NCBI GenBank assembly: GCA_002429045.1
Contig: DIYM01000016.1
Span: forward strand, 1 to 30,208
Direction of reading: 5' to 3'
DNA: 30,208 nucleotides
Origin: Phycisphaerales bacterium UBA6054
GTDB taxonomy: Bacteria; Planctomycetota; Phycisphaerae; Phycisphaerales; UBA1924
Made by a program: the position numbers and the translations under genes. Below are positions 8,752 to 16,615 of this stretch, piece after piece (positions within the stretch are counted from its first letter, which is position 1; the number at the start of each line of letters is the position of its first letter). Below the pieces are notes generated by a model. That model worked only from the letters and a program-made list of their open reading frames with translations, made no database searches and was not told the DNA's origin.

Positions 8752-9876
8752 TCAGTCCACGCACTCAATGCTTTCCTGCGGGCGGAGGTTCTGCGGGAGC
8801 CCGACTTCTTTGCCCCCGTAGTCCACGCCGCGGAGCCCGTGACGGGTCCAGCGGTAGCGCTGGCAGTAGCGGGCGTTGGGATCACCCACCGTGCCCGGGA
8901 AGGTATCCAGCGGCAGGTAGGTCTGGAGCCACGCCTGGTCGGGCTGATCCGGGTTCCAGCCGGGGTTGGCTTCCGAACTCGCCAGACGACGGACCGAACC
9001 GTCGTAGAAGCTCAGGTTGCACTGGGCCTGGGGGTACATCCAGGCGAGGCCCTGACGGTTCCCGAGACGGTCGAACTCCTCGAACTGGAAGACCTTGCCC
9101 GCGGGGAACGCGACCTGGGAGAACTTGCGGCCGCCGAGACGGACGAAGTTCACACCCTGCCCGCCGTTGCTTCTGAACAGGTGCGGGGTGTCAGCGACCG
9201 GGTGGTAGGTGGGCGTGTTGATTCCGTCACTGTTCCAGTGGGCGGGGACGGTCTGGTAGCTCGAGGCGAAGGCCCAGCGCTGACGCACGCCGTCGTTGTT
9301 CCATCGGCCGTCGGCATCCACGCCGTTCGGGGTGCCGTTCGCGTAAGGAACGGTGCTGCCCTGGCGGAACTCGAGCTGATCGGCCTGCCAGTCGAGCTGG
9401 TTCTTGTCGAAGGGGGACGCGGCGATGGGCTCGGGCTGCGTCGTGGTCAGGTAGTCGAGCAGGATCACGTGGCTCCAGCGCCGGTGCCACAGCCGATCGT
9501 TGTTGTACTCGATCTCATTCGGCGACCCCTCGCAACGCCCCGTCACGCGCCGGAGGATCGCGGTCTGCTGTGCGCCGGCGAAATCGACATCGTCTCGCAC
9601 GACCTGCATGACGGAACCGTCCTGGGCGCAGGACAAGTCAACTTCGACCCGGCTGTTGACCCGCGGGCGGTTGCCGTAGGAGAACAGGAGGTCGTTGTTG
9701 TCCGCGGCGTAGGAGTTCGCGCCCAGGGCGAGCTGACGCATGCGGCTCTGGGAGAGCACGTTCTTGGCCGTGTCGCGGGCCTTCCCGATCGCCGGGAGCA
9801 GGATGCCGATCAAGAGCGCGATGATCGCGATGACCACGAGCAACTCGATAAGCGTGAATGCTTTGTTCTTCTTCAC
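8752..9876 (-). CDS. Pseudopilin-like exported protein with type IV prepilin N-terminus (paralogue B)
   Basis: A 374-residue exported protein with the very short leader MKKNKA followed by FTLIELLVVIAIIALLIGILLPAIG. The GTG start at 9876 is chosen because GGAGG stands five bases before it and because a six-residue leader fits the prepilin class; the open frame continues upstream without function. Ala is again at -1 of the cleavage site and Glu at +5. The large C-terminal domain aligns with paralogue A along its length (FASSYQTVPAHW, FPAGKVFQFEEFDR, FYDGSVRRL, RWTRHGLRGVDYGGKE). The FYDGSV segment resembles the late D-G motif of the DUF1559-type proteins common in planctomycetes. A strong promoter precedes it. 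Role in pseudopilus, secretion or matrix is inferred only. Confidence 0.88.
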   Translation of the reverse strand: MKKNKAFTLIELLVVIAIIALLIGILLPAIGKARDTAKNVLSQSRMRQLALGANSYAADNNDLLFSYGNRPRVNSRVEVDLSCAQDGSVMQVVRDDVDFAGAQQTAILRRVTGRCEGSPNEIEYNNDRLWHRRWSHVILLDYLTTTQPEPIAASPFDKNQLDWQADQLEFRQGSTVPYANGTPNGVDADGRWNNDGVRQRWAFASSYQTVPAHWNSDGINTPTYHPVADTPHLFRSNGGQGVNFVRLGGRKFSQVAFPAGKVFQFEEFDRLGNRQGLAWMYPQAQCNLSFYDGSVRRLASSEANPGWNPDQPDQAWLQTYLPLDTFPGTVGDPNARYCQRYRWTRHGLRGVDYGGKEVGLPQNLRPQESIECVD

Positions 9877-10042
9877 GATGACCTCCGTAGTGTCCCACTT
9901 GCTTGCCGGGGCATCGTCCAAGGACACCCGTGTCGGCTTGCAGACCCGCCCCGTTGGGGTGGTCCGATTCATATTCGCGAACGATCCGCCCTCGGTTCCG
10001 ATGAGGAGCCTTTTCGGCTCCAGAAAAGACCTCCCGAGAGAA
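9877..10042 (-). promoter_or_regulatory. Long 5' leader of pseudopilin-like gene B, with hairpin
   Basis: From the predicted transcription start (about 10042) to the GTG at 9876 the leader is about 166 bases. It has a clean stem-loop, GGAGCC (10005-10010) with GGCTCC (10016-10021), and a second CCCC/GGGG element near the middle. I see no consensus of a known riboswitch. A structured leader before an abundantly made surface protein may affect RNA stability or translation. Confidence 0.4.
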
Positions 10043-10048
10043 GGGGTA

Positions 10049-10077
10049 TTTATACAGTCTTGGCGGCCGGATTGCAA
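10049..10077 (-). promoter_or_regulatory. Strong sigma-70-type promoter for pseudopilin-like gene B
   Basis: Read on the minus strand, TTGCAA (complement of 10072-10077; four of six to TTGACA) is followed after exactly 17 bases by TATAAA (complement of 10049-10054; five of six to TATAAT). The AT-rich -10 stands out in this GC-rich DNA, lies just after the stop of the sugar phosphotransferase gene, and points at gene B. It is the best promoter match I found in the window. Confidence 0.7.
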
Positions 10078-10111
10078 CCTCGGAGGCTACTTCCCGCCCG
10101 ACCTCTTCGCG

Positions 10112-11578
10112 TCAGATCGCGTTCTTGTGAACAAAGCCGCGGATCACCGTCAGGGCCAAGATGCGCAAGTCTAGCCACAAAGACCAGTTACGGATGTAGA
10201 ACAGGTCGTACTGCAGGCGTTTGCGCAGGGAGGAATCGCCCCGATAACCGTGGACCTGGGCCCATCCGGTCATGCCCGCCTTCACGTGCTGGCGGAGCAT
10301 GTATCCCCGCCAATCCTCCCGGAACCGATCGATCAGTTCCGGGCGCTCGGGGCGCGGGCCGACCAGCGCCATCTCCCCGCGGAGCACGTTGAAGAGCTGG
10401 GGCAGCTCGTCGAGGCTGGTCCTGCGAAGAACCCCCCCAATTTTGGTGATCCGTCGGTCGCCCCGCTCGGTCCACCCCGGCTCCGCCTGCTCCTGCCCGA
10501 CGGAACGCATCGTGCGGAACTTGAAGATCTGGAACACCTCGCCCCCGAGGCTCACGCGGGTCTGGCGGAAGATCACCGGGCCCGGGGAGTCCAACCGGAC
10601 GAGCAAAGCGATCAGCAGCATCACGGGCGAGAACACAACCAGCGCGACGGATCCGCCAGCGATGTCGGTGCAGCGTTTGAACACCCCACCGACCCCGGCC
10701 AGCGGGGACTCGCGGTAGCTGAGGATGGGCATGCCTTCGAGTTCCGAGACCGCCATGTTGACCGGGAGGTAGCGCGGCTGCACGTCAGGGACGATGCGGA
10801 CATCGATCGCGTGGCGTTCGAGCCGGCGCAGCAGCCCGCCCATCTCCGAACCCATCGAGCCGGGCACCGCGACGTAGAGCGCATCGACCGGGTGCTCTTC
10901 GAGGATCCGATCGAGGTCGTCCAAGCCGCCCCGCACCGGCACCCCGGCACGCTCGGCGTGGCGCGTCGCTCGGTGGTGGCTGACGAGGTACGCGACGCGG
11001 ATGCCCGTCCAGGCGTTCCGGGAGAGCGTCTGGGCGGTGATCTGACCGAGCCGCCCTGTGCCGAGCACGGCCACATGGCGCATGTTCCAGCCGCGCCGAC
11101 GCAGACCGCGGAGCAGCAAGCGGAGCGCCGCCCGCTGGGACCCCACGGCCAGGGGGATCAGGGCCGCAAGCAATCCGAGTTGGAACCGCGCCGGGTCGGT
11201 CACCGGGACACCGAACAGTTCTGGGGAGGGATTCGACCCCAGTCCGACGGGCGCGAGTTGCTCGCTGCCGATCGCCCACAGCGCCACAACGACGGTGCCA
11301 ACCGAGATCAGCCCGGCGCGGAGCACCATCCAGAGTTCTCCCCAGACCGAGCGATCGCGGCGTGGTTTGTAGAGCCCGCAGGCGGCCAGCGTCGCCAGCG
11401 TGACCGGGATCGACAGCGCGATCAGCGATGCCCGGACCAACCCGGTCAGGCTGGCAGGAAGAGGCTCGGTGAAGAACCACTCACGCAGCAGCAGCGCCGT
11501 GACCGACGCCACGCCGATCGCGGCGGCGTCGGCACCGGCGAAGAGTGTGACGAACAGTTGATGACGCTGCTTGAGCAC
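10112..11578 (-). CDS. Polyprenyl-phosphate sugar phosphotransferase (exopolysaccharide initiation)
   Basis: A 488-residue membrane enzyme that transfers a sugar-1-phosphate from a nucleotide sugar to undecaprenyl phosphate, the first step of repeat-unit assembly for exopolysaccharide or O-antigen. Several membrane helices span residues 8-155. A Rossmann-like domain with GTGRLG (173-178) follows, and from about 299 the bacterial sugar transferase domain: FKRCTDIAGG, SPGPVIFRQTRVS, FKFRTM (353-358), RRTSLDELPQLFNVLRGEM (384-403), VGPRPERPE and KAGMTGWAQVHGYRG (433-447). This is the WcaJ/EpsE/GumD architecture. The GTG at 11578 has GGGAGG six bases upstream; an in-frame GTG seven codons earlier lacks a ribosome-binding site. 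The sugar cannot be predicted. No Wzx, Wzy or other glycosyltransferase genes are nearby. Confidence 0.93.
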   Translation of the reverse strand: MLKQRHQLFVTLFAGADAAAIGVASVTALLLREWFFTEPLPASLTGLVRASLIALSIPVTLATLAACGLYKPRRDRSVWGELWMVLRAGLISVGTVVVALWAIGSEQLAPVGLGSNPSPELFGVPVTDPARFQLGLLAALIPLAVGSQRAALRLLLRGLRRRGWNMRHVAVLGTGRLGQITAQTLSRNAWTGIRVAYLVSHHRATRHAERAGVPVRGGLDDLDRILEEHPVDALYVAVPGSMGSEMGGLLRRLERHAIDVRIVPDVQPRYLPVNMAVSELEGMPILSYRESPLAGVGGVFKRCTDIAGGSVALVVFSPVMLLIALLVRLDSPGPVIFRQTRVSLGGEVFQIFKFRTMRSVGQEQAEPGWTERGDRRITKIGGVLRRTSLDELPQLFNVLRGEMALVGPRPERPELIDRFREDWRGYMLRQHVKAGMTGWAQVHGYRGDSSLRKRLQYDLFYIRNWSLWLDLRILALTVIRGFVHKNAI

Positions 11579-11638
11579 GCCCGTCCTCCCGGCCGCCACG
11601 GAGCGACCGATGAAGTGTCGCGCGGACTTCCCGTCGCG

Positions 11639-12259
11639 TCAACCGGCGCCATCCGAACCCCGGGGGCTGGAACCCAGATCGAGCGGGTCTCCCGAACCGG
11701 GCACCACACGGAACCGGACGACGAGATCTCCCGACTTGCCTGCTTGGGCCCGCATCCCCGAACCCGGCACACGGACCGTTCCGCCCGTGACGGCGCCGGG
11801 CGGGATCGTGATCTCGACCCGGGCACGGCCTGCCGGCACGGAGACCACGGCACCGGAAGCCGCCTCGGCGGCAGAGATCGGCAACTCCAACTCCAGGTCG
11901 AGCGTGCCGGGGCACCGCGTGAACGGGAGACGCCCGCCACGGACGGAACGCGGGCCCGCGCTCGCTCGCGCGGACCCGCTTGAAAAGAACGAGTCGTATA
12001 CCTCGCCCGCCTCCTCGGGATCAGCGGCGCGTGGATCGGGCGTGCGTCCCGGAGCGGACGGGTGAGCCGTCCGGCCGAATCCATCGGCGCGCTTGAGCAT
12101 CTGCTCGTACGCCGCGGAAATCTCGGCGAATCGATCGCCTGAGGCCGCCCCCCCGGTCGCGTCCGGATGGTGGGCGCGCGCCAACGCTCGGTACGCCCGG
12201 CGTACTTCCTCGCGGGTCGCGTCGGGAGGGACACCCAGGATGCGGTGCGGGTCGCGCAT
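11639..12259 (-). CDS. DnaJ-domain protein with CbpA-like C-terminal segment
   Basis: A 206-residue J-domain protein. Residues 2-60 form the J-domain (DPHRILGVPPDATREEVRRAYRAL) with the HPD tripeptide at 31-33 that stimulates DnaK ATPase. No G/F-rich or zinc-finger region of full-length DnaJ follows; instead a disordered linker (60-110) leads to a single beta-sandwich segment (LDLELELPISAAEAASG, ITIPPGAVTGGTVRVPGSGM) like one substrate-binding lobe of CbpA-type proteins. It is shorter than DnaJ or CbpA (300-380 residues), so it is a specialised co-chaperone rather than the main DnaJ. The start at 12259 is the ATG immediately before the domain. The sugar phosphotransferase follows 60 bases downstream on the same strand; no functional link is evident. 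Confidence 0.85.
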   Translation of the reverse strand: MRDPHRILGVPPDATREEVRRAYRALARAHHPDATGGAASGDRFAEISAAYEQMLKRADGFGRTAHPSAPGRTPDPRAADPEEAGEVYDSFFSSGSARASAGPRSVRGGRLPFTRCPGTLDLELELPISAAEAASGAVVSVPAGRARVEITIPPGAVTGGTVRVPGSGMRAQAGKSGDLVVRFRVVPGSGDPLDLGSSPRGSDGAG

Positions 12260-12305
12260 ACCCGAGCCTATCCGCAGCGCGGTGTGGACCGACCCGGGCC
12301 CCAAC

Positions 12306-12338
12306 GAAAAGACGCGACACCCGAATGGTGTCGCGTCT
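12306..12338 (-). terminator. Terminator of the CpeT-FKBP gene
   Basis: AGACGCGACACC (12310-12321) is perfectly complementary to 12327-12338 around a five-base loop. On the minus strand the 12-bp stem is followed by TTTTCG. It lies 32 bases after the stop of the CpeT-FKBP gene and separates it from the DnaJ-domain gene. Confidence 0.82.
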
Positions 12339-12370
12339 CTGGTGTTCCGAACAAGGCTCGCGGCGAGCGA

Positions 12371-13447
12371 TCAGTCGTCGCTTTCCTCCGAGCCGACTTC
12401 GGCGCGATCGACGTGCGCGAAGTACAGGTTGAACAGCAACGGCGAGTCGCCCGGGATGCCCGCACGCGGGTTTCCGTTGGCGCCGTAGCCGAGGAAGCTT
12501 GGGATGATGATCTTGCGGCGTCCCCCCTCGGCGAAGCCTTCCATCCCGATGCCCCAGCCGGTGATCGCGCCGGTGCCGGGCGGGAAGGCGAAGATAAACG
12601 GCGTGCCGCGGGTGTACGAGGCATCGAAACGGGTCTTGTCGAGCATGAAGCCCTCGTAGTGGACGTGCATGCGATCGCCGTTCTGGACGATCGGGCCCGA
12701 CGCCCCGCCGTAGTCGAGGATGACCATGCCGTCCTCGCGGCGTTCGACCGAGACGATGCCCTGGGACTTGACGAACAGGAACGCCTCGTCGCCCGCCCCC
12801 CAGACAACGTTGCCATCAGCGTCGAAACCACGATCGGCAACGGTGAGGGTGTCGCCCGCGAGGGTCACGCTGGAAGTCATCTCGACCGCGCCGCCGACAC
12901 CCGTCGGGAACGGGTAGGGCGAGGCACCGGTGAAACCGTCCGGCGTGGGCGTGATGTCGACGTCCATCGTCGCGACCAGGTCATCGATCGAGAGTTGGGG
13001 GAACCACTCCGGGGCGGCGAACATGCCGTCGAACACGCCGTCGGACACATCGCCCACCGCGAGTTCGTACGTGCGGAGGCGATGACCGTCCTTGTAGGGA
13101 TAGATCTGGAAGATCGCACGCCGGTACGGCTCCCAGGGCGTGTCCGTCCGGGCGGTCTCGACGTACATCGCGTTGGGCACGCCTTCGACCGGGACCGGCG
13201 CGACCGACATGGCGACGAACACCGGCTTGGTCTGGCCGTCGGCGCCGGGCATCGAGTCGATGGGGTCGTCCGTCCGCCACGTGCCGGACAACCGCGTCGC
13301 GATCTGGGCGATCTCGGGGCTCGACCACGAGGGCTGGAAGTTATCCCGGACCTGCGAACCGGACGCGGACGCGCCATCTTGCGCGATGGCGTGCGAACCT
13401 GCGATGGAAAGGGCGACGCCGAGAGCGGCAATCTTACAAATGGTCAT
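12371..13447 (-). CDS. Exported CpcT/CpeT-like domain fused to FKBP-type peptidyl-prolyl isomerase
   Basis: A 358-residue secreted protein with two domains. Residues 1-22 are a signal peptide (cut near AIA|QD). Residues 45-228 resemble the CpcT/CpeT family: IAQIATRLSGTW, an AMYVETA strand, PWEPYRRAIFQIY, a LSIDDLVATMDVDI stretch, GFTG, and DRGFDADGNVVWGAGDEAFLF, the family's characteristic end. In cyanobacteria that family attaches bilins to phycobiliproteins. Residues 258-347 are an FKBP domain with VHYEG, FDAS, GWGIGMEGFAEGGRRKIIIP and LGYG, which would catalyse proline cis-trans isomerisation in the envelope. The Tyr, Asp and Trp of the FKBP pocket are kept. The ATG at 13447 has GGAG nine bases upstream. 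No phycobiliprotein is expected here, so the first domain's job is open. Confidence 0.85.
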   Translation of the reverse strand: MTICKIAALGVALSIAGSHAIAQDGASASGSQVRDNFQPSWSSPEIAQIATRLSGTWRTDDPIDSMPGADGQTKPVFVAMSVAPVPVEGVPNAMYVETARTDTPWEPYRRAIFQIYPYKDGHRLRTYELAVGDVSDGVFDGMFAAPEWFPQLSIDDLVATMDVDITPTPDGFTGASPYPFPTGVGGAVEMTSSVTLAGDTLTVADRGFDADGNVVWGAGDEAFLFVKSQGIVSVERREDGMVILDYGGASGPIVQNGDRMHVHYEGFMLDKTRFDASYTRGTPFIFAFPPGTGAITGWGIGMEGFAEGGRRKIIIPSFLGYGANGNPRAGIPGDSPLLFNLYFAHVDRAEVGSEESDD

Positions 13448-13554
13448 CTCGTGCTTCTCCGATACGCTCTGATGGGCGATGGAATGTGTCTGATCGAACC
13501 GGGCGGACTTTAGGCCGTATGGACGCACGGCTCCGCAGCCAGGGGATCGGCCGA

Positions 13555-14166
13555 ATGACCGTTCAGGACCACAACAACCCGAATCCCAGACCGCTGTTCG
13601 AGATGCCCAGCGGGATCGATCTGGTGCCCGAGGAGCGCCACCTCCTCGAACCGGGCGGAGTCTTGCCGTGCCCAGAGCCCGCGGACGCGGGGCCGGGCGT
13701 TGGCGGTGGGTCGCCGAACGACGATGCCGACCTCGGACTCGTTGACGGGGAGATGCTGCTCCGCGGGTTCGATCCGGAGGCGGATGTCCACCGGGCGAAC
13801 AAACAGGGGGACAGATCGGCGGGCGCGACGCCGCTCGGTCCAGCGACCCGTCTGCGGCTGCGGAGGCAGATCCGGATCGCGGCGGCCTCTCCCGGCGCCC
13901 ACTTCGTGTACGCGCTGCTCGCGTTGACGGTCGCGCTCGGCGTGCTGGGGCTGGCGCTGACCTGGCGGGACGGGCGGGTGCTCGCCGCCTGCGCGGTGAT
14001 CACACCGCTGAGCTTCGCCTGGTTCTTGATCCGGTTCAGGTCGTGGCTGAACAGCGCCCCCTACTGGTACCGCCTGCTCACGTCGCTGGGCGAGAACGCC
14101 GAGGATCTTTCGCAATTCCGCGTCAGATGGGCCGTTCGGCGGTTGATCCGGGCTCTCTACCAGTGA
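13555..14166 (+). CDS. Hypothetical two-helix membrane protein (tandem paralogue 1)
   Basis: About 203 residues of unknown function. A long, acidic, probably disordered N-terminal half leads to two membrane helices (FVYALLALTVALGVLGLALTW and a second starting AACAVITPLSFAWFLI) and a short cytoplasmic tail with SWLNSAPYWYRLLTSLGENAEDL. The helices and the tail motif are shared with the next gene, so they are tandem duplicates, with the N-terminal half diverged. The ATG at 13555 follows AGGGG at nine bases. Earlier in-frame starts at 13519 (ATG) and 13486 (GTG) are possible, and the start is not certain. It is divergent from the CpeT-FKBP gene with a short shared promoter region. Confidence 0.72.
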   Translation: MTVQDHNNPNPRPLFEMPSGIDLVPEERHLLEPGGVLPCPEPADAGPGVGGGSPNDDADLGLVDGEMLLRGFDPEADVHRANKQGDRSAGATPLGPATRLRLRRQIRIAAASPGAHFVYALLALTVALGVLGLALTWRDGRVLAACAVITPLSFAWFLIRFRSWLNSAPYWYRLLTSLGENAEDLSQFRVRWAVRRLIRALYQ

Positions 14167-14415
14167 CGCGGCATGGGCGGGTCTTCCGGGCCCGATCCGA
14201 ACCGAACTTTGTTGTGAGTCCGTCGTACATGAATATGTGCGGCTGCTAGACTTACGTTCGATCGCGGGCGGATGCACGCCCCTCCCGCGAACAGTGCCGA
14301 TCGGCGAGGCCGCACGAGCCCGCCGGGGCGCGGATTGGTAATCGGGGATCGGCGAAACCGATTCTAGAAAAAGCCAAAGAAGCACATCGACACCCAACGC
14401 GCAGGAACGATTGGA

Positions 14416-14943
14416 TTGCGAGAGAATCCCCAAAGAAGGATCGAGTTGCTCCCGGACGCCGACCCGGATCAGGTATCGCGCGCGATCCGTCCGGAGCCCG
14501 AGCCCGAACCGCAGACCACGCTGGAGGTCGACCCGGACAACCCGGACGCCGAGTGGCTGCTCGGGGACGACCCGGAGGCGGAAGTCACGCGGATCGCGGA
14601 TCGCCGGTCGGTGATCAAGCGTCGGGCGCGCAGCGAAGGCGCCCAGTTCGTGTACGGGCTGCTGGTCTTGGCGGGCTCGCTGGGCGCGGTGGCGTTGGCG
14701 GCCACGATCCGCACCTGGCCGTTCATCGCGGTCGCCGCGGTTGTGTTCCCCCTGGGCATGCTCTGGTTCCGCAAGAGCTGGCGCCGTTGGCTCGGCTCGG
14801 CACCGTACACCTACCGCCTGCTCACATCGCTGGGCGAAGACGCCGAGAATGTGCTGGTCGCCCACGAGACCAAGAAGCGTGACAAGTACGTCAAGCAGAT
14901 CGGCGACCTCTACGAGCACACACGCCCAAAGGACGAGCGGTAG
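14416..14943 (+). CDS. Hypothetical two-helix membrane protein (tandem paralogue 2)
   Basis: About 175 residues, function unknown. The acidic N-terminus (EPEPEPQTTLEVDPDNPDAE) is followed by two membrane helices (from FVYGLLVLAGSLGAVALAAT and FIAVAAVVFPLGMLWF) and the motif RRWLGSAPYTYRLLTSLGED, matching paralogue 1. The charged tail is Lys-rich. An in-frame TAG at 14365 leaves only a narrow window for the start, and the TTG at 14416, with AGGA nine bases upstream, is the only standard start codon in it. The 249 bases between the paralogues hold no gene and no clear promoter; an out-of-frame short reading frame at 14411 is not supported. Confidence 0.72.
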   Translation: MRENPQRRIELLPDADPDQVSRAIRPEPEPEPQTTLEVDPDNPDAEWLLGDDPEAEVTRIADRRSVIKRRARSEGAQFVYGLLVLAGSLGAVALAATIRTWPFIAVAAVVFPLGMLWFRKSWRRWLGSAPYTYRLLTSLGEDAENVLVAHETKKRDKYVKQIGDLYEHTRPKDER

Positions 14944-14964
14944 CGTCGCTCGGAGACATCCGGC

Positions 14965-15015
14965 CGCTCCAACAGGCAAGCCCCGCGTTCGGCGCGGGGC
15001 TTGCCTGTTGGAGCG
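14965..15015. terminator. 23-bp perfect hairpin between convergent genes
   Basis: Bases 14965-14987 are fully complementary to 14993-15015 around the loop TTCGG. The hairpin sits 21 bases after the stop of paralogue 2 and 13 bases beyond the stop of mdh, so it can serve both transcripts. Neither strand has a U-tract after the stem. The stem is unusually long and perfect, with a UUCG-type loop; it may act as a bidirectional terminator or as a 3' end protecting both mRNAs. Confidence 0.7.
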
Positions 15016-15028
15016 CGGACGCTGTCGG

Positions 15029-15994
15029 TCAGGCCAGTTCGGGGAACAGGTTCTTGACCACCGCGACGAGGTCGGCGACGTGCGACGCGGACTCGTCGAA
15101 GAGCCTCTGCTCGTCTTCGGTGAGCTTGAACTCGACGACCCTCTCGACGCCGTCCTTGCCGAGCATCGCGGGGACGCCGACGAACAGGTCCTTGTGCCCG
15201 AAGTGCCCGTCGAGGTAGACGGCGCTGGGGATGATCCGCTTTTTGTCCTTGACGATCGCCTCGACCATCTGGATGGTGCCGAGCGCGGGGGCGTAGTACG
15301 CGCTGGTGCCCATGAGCTTGACGATCTCGCCTCCCCCGACCTTGGCCCGATCGACGCAGGCGGTGATCTTGTCCTCGGGGAGCAGGTCGGTGACCGGGAT
15401 GCCGTGCACGGAGGTCAGGCGGGGGAAGGGGACCATGTCGTCGCCGTGCCCGCCGAGGAGCATCGCCTGGACGTCCTCGACCGAAACGCCGAGTTCCCAG
15501 GCGATGAACGCGCGGTAGCGTGCGCAGTCGAGCGCACCGGCCTGACCCATGATGCGGTTGGTCGGGAAACCGGTCGCCTTCCACGCGGTGTAGACCATCG
15601 CGTCGAGCGGGTTCGAGACGACGATCACGATCGCGTCGGGCGCGTGCTGCTTGATGTTCTCGCTGACGGACTTGACAATCTTGACGTTGGTCTGGATCAG
15701 ATCGTCGCGGCTCATGCCGGGCTTGCGGGGCAGGCCCGCGGTGACCACCACGACGTCGGAGCCCGCGATGTCGGCGTAGTCGAAGGTGCCGGTCAGGTTG
15801 GAGTCGAACCCGTCGATCGGGGCGCAGCATCCCAGGTCGATCATCTTGCCCTTGGGCATGTGCTGATCGGGCGCGTCCGGGCGGGGAATGTCGAGCAGGA
15901 CGATGTCGCCCAGTTCTTTCTGGGCCGCCCAGTGGGCGCAGGTGGCTCCGACGTTTCCGGCTCCGATGATCGAGATCTTGGCACGCTTGGGCAT
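15029..15994 (-). CDS. mdh: NAD-dependent malate dehydrogenase
   Basis: A 321-residue enzyme of the LDH-like malate dehydrogenase type, converting malate and oxaloacetate in the TCA cycle. The NAD site GAGNVG is at 11-16 with Asp35 ending strand 2 (VLLD), which favours NAD over NADP. The substrate loop AGLPRKPGMSRDDL (86-99) has Arg90, which marks malate rather than lactate specificity, and Arg96. SNPLD (127-131) and the catalytic GGHGDDMVP with His183 follow. Length is normal. The ATG at 15994 has AAAGGA ten bases upstream. It is transcribed alone: a hairpin closes it and a gene-poor stretch precedes it. Confidence 0.96.
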   Translation of the reverse strand: MPKRAKISIIGAGNVGATCAHWAAQKELGDIVLLDIPRPDAPDQHMPKGKMIDLGCCAPIDGFDSNLTGTFDYADIAGSDVVVVTAGLPRKPGMSRDDLIQTNVKIVKSVSENIKQHAPDAIVIVVSNPLDAMVYTAWKATGFPTNRIMGQAGALDCARYRAFIAWELGVSVEDVQAMLLGGHGDDMVPFPRLTSVHGIPVTDLLPEDKITACVDRAKVGGGEIVKLMGTSAYYAPALGTIQMVEAIVKDKKRIIPSAVYLDGHFGHKDLFVGVPAMLGKDGVERVVEFKLTEDEQRLFDESASHVADLVAVVKNLFPELA

Positions 15995-16032
15995 ATCCGT
16001 TGGGTCCTTTCGGTCTGTTCGCGCGGGCGCGG

Positions 16033-16554
16033 TCAGGGGTGCTTTCGGTGAGGCGGACGACGCCCTCGCAGAGGGCGATCGACGGGCGGGCCCACGAGGC
16101 TCGGATCAGCGATCAGACCGCGGGCAGTGCAAGGGTAGCGATGTTCTTTGTGGGAGCACCGGGCATGGTCCGTACGCGATGCACGCCCGATGCCGAACTG
16201 CCGGAGTTCGGGCCAAGCCGGGATTCGGGTATCGCCTCTGGCGGCGGACCCCATCGGGCGGTCCCCGTCGTGCCACCGCACCGGCGCGCCGGTCGGGCCC
16301 GGGGTCGCCTCGGCGGGCGTCACGCCCGTGTCGACCCGCACGAGTTCGACCCGCCCACAGGCCGCGGGTTGGACGCTTGTCCGGGCGCTTGTCGGGGCGG
16401 TGTGTTGCCCCGTTTCGGCGGTCCAGCCAGCCTGGGATCCCGTTCCGGCGTCTGGGTCGTCCGCAGGCGCGATCCGCCGCGTCTTGGGGCGGGTCGAGCG
16501 GGAAGTCGGGGGGCGTGTCCATCGGGGCCTCGGCGTGGTCGGATCCGTCGGCAT
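16033..16554 (-). CDS. Doubtful hypothetical protein upstream of mdh
   Basis: An open frame of 173 codons from an ATG at 16554, ending 38 bases before the mdh start on the same strand. Third codon positions are mostly G or C through the middle part, as in real genes here, and the segment VELVRVDTGVTPAEATPGP reads like protein. Against it: no ribosome-binding site, low-complexity Arg/Pro/Thr-rich ends, an overlapping frame (16106-16522) of similar quality, and no recognisable domain. It may be an artefact of GC-rich sequence. Confidence 0.2.
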   Translation of the reverse strand: MPTDPTTPRPRWTRPPTSRSTRPKTRRIAPADDPDAGTGSQAGWTAETGQHTAPTSARTSVQPAACGRVELVRVDTGVTPAEATPGPTGAPVRWHDGDRPMGSAARGDTRIPAWPELRQFGIGRASRTDHARCSHKEHRYPCTARGLIADPSLVGPPVDRPLRGRRPPHRKHP

Positions 16555-16594
16555 CGCCGGCAGGTTCGCGTTCCGTTCGTCAACGTCCGGAATA

Positions 16595-16615
16595 AACCCC
16601 CGCGAGTCGGGGGTT
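16595..16615 (-). terminator. Terminator-like hairpin on the minus strand
   Basis: AACCCCCG (16595-16602) pairs with CGGGGGTT (16608-16615) around CGAGT. On the minus strand the stem runs into TTTATT. No minus-strand gene lies just upstream of it, so it may block antisense transcription coming from the surface-protein gene region, or be incidental. Confidence 0.4.

Noticed and set aside
9877..10042. Leader of pseudopilin-like gene B as a c-di-GMP or other known riboswitch
   Set aside because: Hairpins are present, but I could not match the conserved core of any riboswitch class I know.
8596..11983. Long plus-strand frames at 8596-10392 and 10250-11983
   Set aside because: They lie opposite the pseudopilin-like and sugar phosphotransferase genes, which carry recognisable domains and ribosome-binding sites.
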